A stretch of DNA of 56,692 bases from Moduliflexus sp964602655 (GTDB lineage: Bacteria > Moduliflexota > Moduliflexia > Moduliflexales > Moduliflexaceae). Under the pieces are notes generated by a model that saw only the letters and a list, made by a program, of their open reading frames with translations, was not told where the DNA came from and ran no database searches. Within the stretch, counting starts at the first letter, position 1, and the number at the start of each line of letters is the position of its first letter. The translations under genes and the position numbers were made by a program. The stretch covers positions 1-56,692 of the forward strand of contig CAZRSF010000039.1 in NCBI GenBank assembly GCA_964602655.1, read 5' to 3'. Below, one piece after another: positions 53,350 through 56,692 of this stretch.

Positions 53350-54420
53350 TTACGACGCGTCTGGCGAATCCGTGTCTTCGCCTGTCAGAATGGCTTCTTC
53401 TTGTTCTTCCACATGCTGAATTTCCGCAATGGACAAGTTTTCTTTCCAGAGATAATAGAGGCCGATCAGCGTCGTCGGGACGATGCAGACGAGATGAAAA
53501 ACGATAGCAATTCCGGCCACCGTGCTGATATCCGACTTCGGCAGAAAAAAGAGCACCCCCGCAGACACCGCCGCATGGAACGGGCCGACATAGCCCGGCG
53601 ATGAAGGAATCGCGGCGGAAAAGGCAATGATGACATTGATGAACATCGCCGCCATGAACGACAGCGGCAGATGAAAGGCCAATAACACTGCCCATCCCCC
53701 AAGAATCGCGATCAGCCAGACCGCAAGCGACCAGAAGATCACCCAGAAAAGATGACTGCCGGTATCTAAAACGCGCAAACCGAGCCGGAACGAGTTCAGC
53801 AATTCCAACGCGTTGCGAGAAAGCGACGCTGGCAGCGGTTTACAGACGATTTCGACAAACCGCGTGGTCTGGCGCGGAAATTCTTTGAGCAGGATCAGAA
53901 AGGCTAATACACCAAAAACAAACAGGGCTGAAACGATCCCGATTTTTTGCAGCCTCGATTCGGAGAGAAGGCTTGAAACGCCCGCGCCATTCGCGGTTTC
54001 TGGGAATTTCAGCGTCAGAATCACCGCAAGCAAAAATCCTAACATCGTCAACATGTCGAAGACGCGTTCAATCACAATCGTGGCAAATGCCGAAGTTTTG
54101 CTGATGTTCTCTTTTTTGCCGATGACATACGCGCGGATAAATTCTCCGGCTCTGGCAGGCAGAATATTGTTTGCCATAAAACCGATGACGGTCGCAGGCA
54201 CAAGTTGCTTGAAGGTCAGCGGTTTGATCGGCGCCAACAGGTATTTCCAGCGTTCCGCTCGCAGCAAGAGCGTCGCTAATTGCAGGAGGATCGCGAGGGC
54301 GATGAACAGATAGTTGGCCGACTTCATCGCCTCGAGGACTTTCGCGAAATCAATGCCGCGAAACACCAAAAACAGGCAGACAAGGCTAATCAGAATACCA
54401 ATCCAAAATTTCAGTTTCAT
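53350..54420 (-). CDS. UPF0104/LPG-synthase-type TM family (flippase-like) protein
   Basis: A 356-residue membrane protein; the ATG at 54420 lies two bases after the lepB stop, and an earlier in-frame start would overlap lepB. About eight helices occupy the length, with family motifs FKQLVPATVIGFMANNILPARAGE near residues 75-100 and PSSPGYVGPFHAAV near 280. This is the lysylphosphatidylglycerol_TM/UPF0104 family, with members that move or are associated with lipids, including MprF's flippase part. No lysyl-transferase domain is present. The terminal 30 residues are acidic (EEQEEAILTGEDTDSPD). Substrate unknown. Confidence 0.86.
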   Translation of the reverse strand: MKLKFWIGILISLVCLFLVFRGIDFAKVLEAMKSANYLFIALAILLQLATLLLRAERWKYLLAPIKPLTFKQLVPATVIGFMANNILPARAGEFIRAYVIGKKENISKTSAFATIVIERVFDMLTMLGFLLAVILTLKFPETANGAGVSSLLSESRLQKIGIVSALFVFGVLAFLILLKEFPRQTTRFVEIVCKPLPASLSRNALELLNSFRLGLRVLDTGSHLFWVIFWSLAVWLIAILGGWAVLLAFHLPLSFMAAMFINVIIAFSAAIPSSPGYVGPFHAAVSAGVLFFLPKSDISTVAGIAIVFHLVCIVPTTLIGLYYLWKENLSIAEIQHVEEQEEAILTGEDTDSPDAS

Positions 54421-54422
54421 AA

Positions 54423-55304
54423 TTATTTTATCAGCCGCGCTAACCGATTCCAACGCACGACAAACGGAAGATGGCTGACGTTATATACGGTGGTTTTGAT
54501 CCACCGAATCGTTGCTTGAGGTAATGATTCGTTTTCAGGGAATTCCATGTTTTCGTCATATTTCCACGACCAATAAATAATCAGCGCCTTGCCGACAATC
54601 GCCTTGCGATTGACGAAGGTATTCTTCCAGAAACGGCTGTCAAGGCTGGAATCGCGATTATCGCCCATCATGAAAAAGGTGTTCTGCGGGACGGTAATCG
54701 GGCCAAAGTTATCTCGCGGTGACGCATGAGCGGGCAGAATATCGGAAAAGGCGTGTTGAGTAAACGACTCATCTTGCGGCTGCTCATTGACATAGACAAC
54801 CTTGTCGCGCACTTCGATGGTATCTCCGCCGACACCGACAATCCGTTTGATAAAATTGCGGGAGGGGTTATCAGGATATTTGAAGACGATGACATCCCCG
54901 CGTTTCGGGTCAGTAAAGCGATAGATGAATTTATTGACTAACAAATGATCGCCGACTAACAACGTCGGAATCATCGAACCGGATGGGATTTTGAACGCTT
55001 CGACAATAAAAGTGCGAATGATGAGCGCCAGAACAATCGCAATCAGAAACGCTTCGGCATATTCCCGCGCCACCGATTTCTGAGAGAGTTGCAGCACGTC
55101 AGCATGTGTGCGAATCAACATGCCGTATTCTGCGGCGCGTTCTTTGCCGATCTGTTTCTCGATCTCCTGTCCGAATTGTTTGACTGACGCATACTCGATG
55201 TCTTTGAGTTCTTCAAGATCGGTTAATATATCAACCGGTAATTTTTCTTTGCGTAATTTCGTCAATGATTGTTCCGAAAGTTTCAAACGTTCCGATTTCT
55301 TCAT
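54423..55304 (-). CDS. lepB: signal peptidase I
   Basis: A 293-residue protein with CAGGAGATTTGC before the ATG. A cytosolic N-terminal extension of about 83 residues precedes the single membrane helix (85-103). The catalytic Ser110 (PSGSM) lies just beyond the helix and Lys153 in SRNFIKRIVG, the Ser-Lys dyad. Boxes D and E read RIVGVGGDTIE and MGDNRDSSLDSR. Cleaves signal peptides of exported preproteins such as those in this window. The charged N-terminal extension is unusual in length; most bacterial LepB begin near the membrane helix. Co-transcribed with the flippase-like gene. Confidence 0.94.
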   Translation of the reverse strand: MKKSERLKLSEQSLTKLRKEKLPVDILTDLEELKDIEYASVKQFGQEIEKQIGKERAAEYGMLIRTHADVLQLSQKSVAREYAEAFLIAIVLALIIRTFIVEAFKIPSGSMIPTLLVGDHLLVNKFIYRFTDPKRGDVIVFKYPDNPSRNFIKRIVGVGGDTIEVRDKVVYVNEQPQDESFTQHAFSDILPAHASPRDNFGPITVPQNTFFMMGDNRDSSLDSRFWKNTFVNRKAIVGKALIIYWSWKYDENMEFPENESLPQATIRWIKTTVYNVSHLPFVVRWNRLARLIK

Positions 55305-55495
55305 GCAAATCTCCTGCTGCCCTCGCTATCAGCTTCTGCTTTTCGAGTTATTCGAGAAGCGGCTTTCTTTTTTCTTGACAACATAAAAAAAAATTTATCT
55401 CAGTGTTATGATGTCTCTGGTGACGATCTATCGGCATTAACGCTTCATCACGTGCGGGAATTCTGTCAAGTTTATTTCATGCGAACTCTATCTCT
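55305..55495. other. divergent intergenic region, lepB and hybrid kinase
   Basis: 191 bp between divergent genes. TTGACA at 55375-55380 reads toward the kinase but has no good -10 at standard spacing. An A/T-rich run follows. No gene or palindrome seen. Confidence 0.4.
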
Positions 55496-56623
55496 ATGGC
55501 AATGACAACGAACAGACGCGAAGGGAACATTCTTGTTGCAGACGATGAAAAAACGACGCGGGAACTTCTCGCCAGGGCGTTGCTTTCGAAAGGTTTTACG
55601 GTAGAAACGGCTTCGAATGGGGCGGAAGCGCTTGAAAAGATTCAAGAACAGCCGTTCGATATGCTCATTACCGATCTGCTGATGCCGAATATTGTGGGGA
55701 TGGAATTGGTTCGAAAGGCGCGGCAAATTCTCCCCGACTTGATCGTCATCGTCATTACCGGCCACGCGACGCTGGAAACCGCGATCCAAGCCTTGAAGCA
55801 GGGCGCGTACGATTATATCACCAAACCGTTCGAGCCGGAATTCATTATTCCGGTCATCGAACGCGGGCTGGAAAAATTGCACCTGCGTCAGAAAAACGCG
55901 GAATTGGAGCAGGTCACCAAAAAACTCCAGGAAATCGAACAGATCAAATCCGATCTGTTAGACACGATCACGCACGAGTTTTCCACTCCAATCGCCATTA
56001 TCAAAGCCTACATAGATATGTTTCTCGACGGGCATTTCGACACGTCGAATCCGCGCCATATAGACAGCTTGCGTTCGATCCGCAGCGCGGTCGTCCGGCT
56101 GGAACGTCTCGTGATGAACCTGCTGACATTGAGCTTAGGAAAAGGCCAGAGCTTCGAACTGAAAAAAGAAAAAATTTTTATTCAAGACATTATCTCAAAC
56201 GCAATGTCGCAGTTGAACGAAGACATTACCAAGAAAAATATCAATGTCATTCTCAATATCGAACCACATCTTCCGCCCGTAGAAGCCGATCCGTCCAAAC
56301 TTTCGATTGCCGTGCTGAATTTGCTGGATAATGCGGTCAAATTCAATAAGACCGGCGGCATTATCCGTATTTCGGCGTCGCAGTTGAAATCCAAAAGCAT
56401 CGGCGTCGCAATTTCGGATACCGGCATCGGCATTCCCGAAGAGAAAATCGAAGAAATCTACAGCCCCTTCACGCAAGTGGATATGTCGTCAACGCGGGAA
56501 CATCAAGGTACTGGTCTTGGCCTGACGGTCGCCAAAACCATCATCGAAGCGCACAACGGCAAAATCACCTTGAAATCCAAAATCGGCAAAGGCAGCACGT
56601 TCATTTTCGTGCTGGCCTGTTAA
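55496..56623 (+). CDS. response-regulator/histidine-kinase hybrid
   Basis: A 375-residue soluble protein; start 55496 or 55502. Receiver domain 1-125 with ADDEKTT pocket, phospho-acceptor Asp60 (LITDLLMP) and KPFEP. A short coiled coil (LRQKNAELEQVTKKLQEI) leads to HisKA with His160 in TITHEFSTP, then HATPase_c with NLLDNAVKFN (N box), SDTGIGIPEEKI (G1) and GTGLGLTVAKTI (G2). There is no transmembrane or sensor domain, so input is probably phosphoryl transfer from another kinase to Asp60. A partner regulator is not in the window. Confidence 0.92.
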   Translation: MAMTTNRREGNILVADDEKTTRELLARALLSKGFTVETASNGAEALEKIQEQPFDMLITDLLMPNIVGMELVRKARQILPDLIVIVITGHATLETAIQALKQGAYDYITKPFEPEFIIPVIERGLEKLHLRQKNAELEQVTKKLQEIEQIKSDLLDTITHEFSTPIAIIKAYIDMFLDGHFDTSNPRHIDSLRSIRSAVVRLERLVMNLLTLSLGKGQSFELKKEKIFIQDIISNAMSQLNEDITKKNINVILNIEPHLPPVEADPSKLSIAVLNLLDNAVKFNKTGGIIRISASQLKSKSIGVAISDTGIGIPEEKIEEIYSPFTQVDMSSTREHQGTGLGLTVAKTIIEAHNGKITLKSKIGKGSTFIFVLAC

Positions 56624-56644
56624 GGATCGCCTCGGAAATGTTGT

Positions 56645-56690
56645 AAGGCGAAACTGTTGTTTCGCCCTCGCCGAAACGCAGTTTCGGCGT
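56645..56690. repeat. family E hairpins at the window end
   Basis: Two adjacent hairpins with GCGAAACTG/TTTCGC and GCCGAAACGC/GTTTCGGC cores follow the kinase gene. The element may continue past the window. Confidence 0.75.
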
Positions 56691-56692
56691 AC

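Overview
The window looks like a chromosomal segment of a diderm (Gram-negative) bacterium of roughly even G+C. Two OmpA-type cell-wall-anchoring proteins, a very large TamB-like protein, lipoprotein and Sec-type signal peptides and a LepB-type signal peptidase support an outer membrane. The mix of caspase-like protease, STAND/NACHT ATPases, TPR and FHA proteins, and the abundance of intergenic palindromes, recalls complex-signalling uncultured lineages such as candidate phylum KSB3 (Moduliflexota). That placement is an inference from gene content and cannot be tested here. No phage or transposase gene is visible. One tRNA gene, tRNA-Leu(GAG), is present.

Layout. 1-2.4 kb (minus): two membrane-anchored von Willebrand A proteins, the first cut by the window edge. 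2.8-5.3 kb (minus): a NACHT ATPase with a C-terminal DUF1566 domain, divergent from an exported transglutaminase-like protein (5.4-6.8 kb, plus). 6.8-7.3 kb (minus): a YefM-type antitoxin followed by a frameshifted YoeB toxin gene. 7.4-11.1 kb (minus): two OmpA-family proteins, a DUF4384 protein and an exported caspase-like protease with two PEGA repeats. Divergent from these, 11.3-18.1 kb (plus) is a tight four-gene operon: an apparent pseudo-ATPase, an active-looking P-loop ATPase, a small membrane protein and a 1376-residue STAND-TPR protein. This caspase/STAND locus is the most unusual gene assembly in the window.

18.1-31.6 kb (plus) is an envelope-glycan cluster: a GtrB-like GT2 transferase, three large multi-span GT-C-like proteins (one with PA14, one with TPR), a membrane spermidine-synthase-like protein and a DPM1-like GT2. 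31.8-33.0 kb is an M20 metallopeptidase. 33.1-36.6 kb is a hemerythrin followed by a YesM/LytS-type sensor kinase and a YesN/AraC-type response regulator. 36.7-40.8 kb holds a class I glutamine amidotransferase (minus), an ABC-F ATPase and an MFS transporter. 40.8-50.2 kb holds tRNA-Leu (minus), a DUF3782-like protein, the 2487-residue TamB-like protein with ten 104-residue repeats, and recO. 50.4-56.7 kb holds a radical SAM protein (minus), an FHA-TPR protein, a lepB and UPF0104-type flippase pair (minus), and a hybrid response-regulator/histidine kinase.

About twenty palindromic elements of at least five sequence families sit between these genes. Four more lie in frame inside one glycosyltransferase gene, where a neighbouring paralog has no equivalent for at least two of them. 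One family-C palindrome, followed by a T-run, appears to serve as a terminator.
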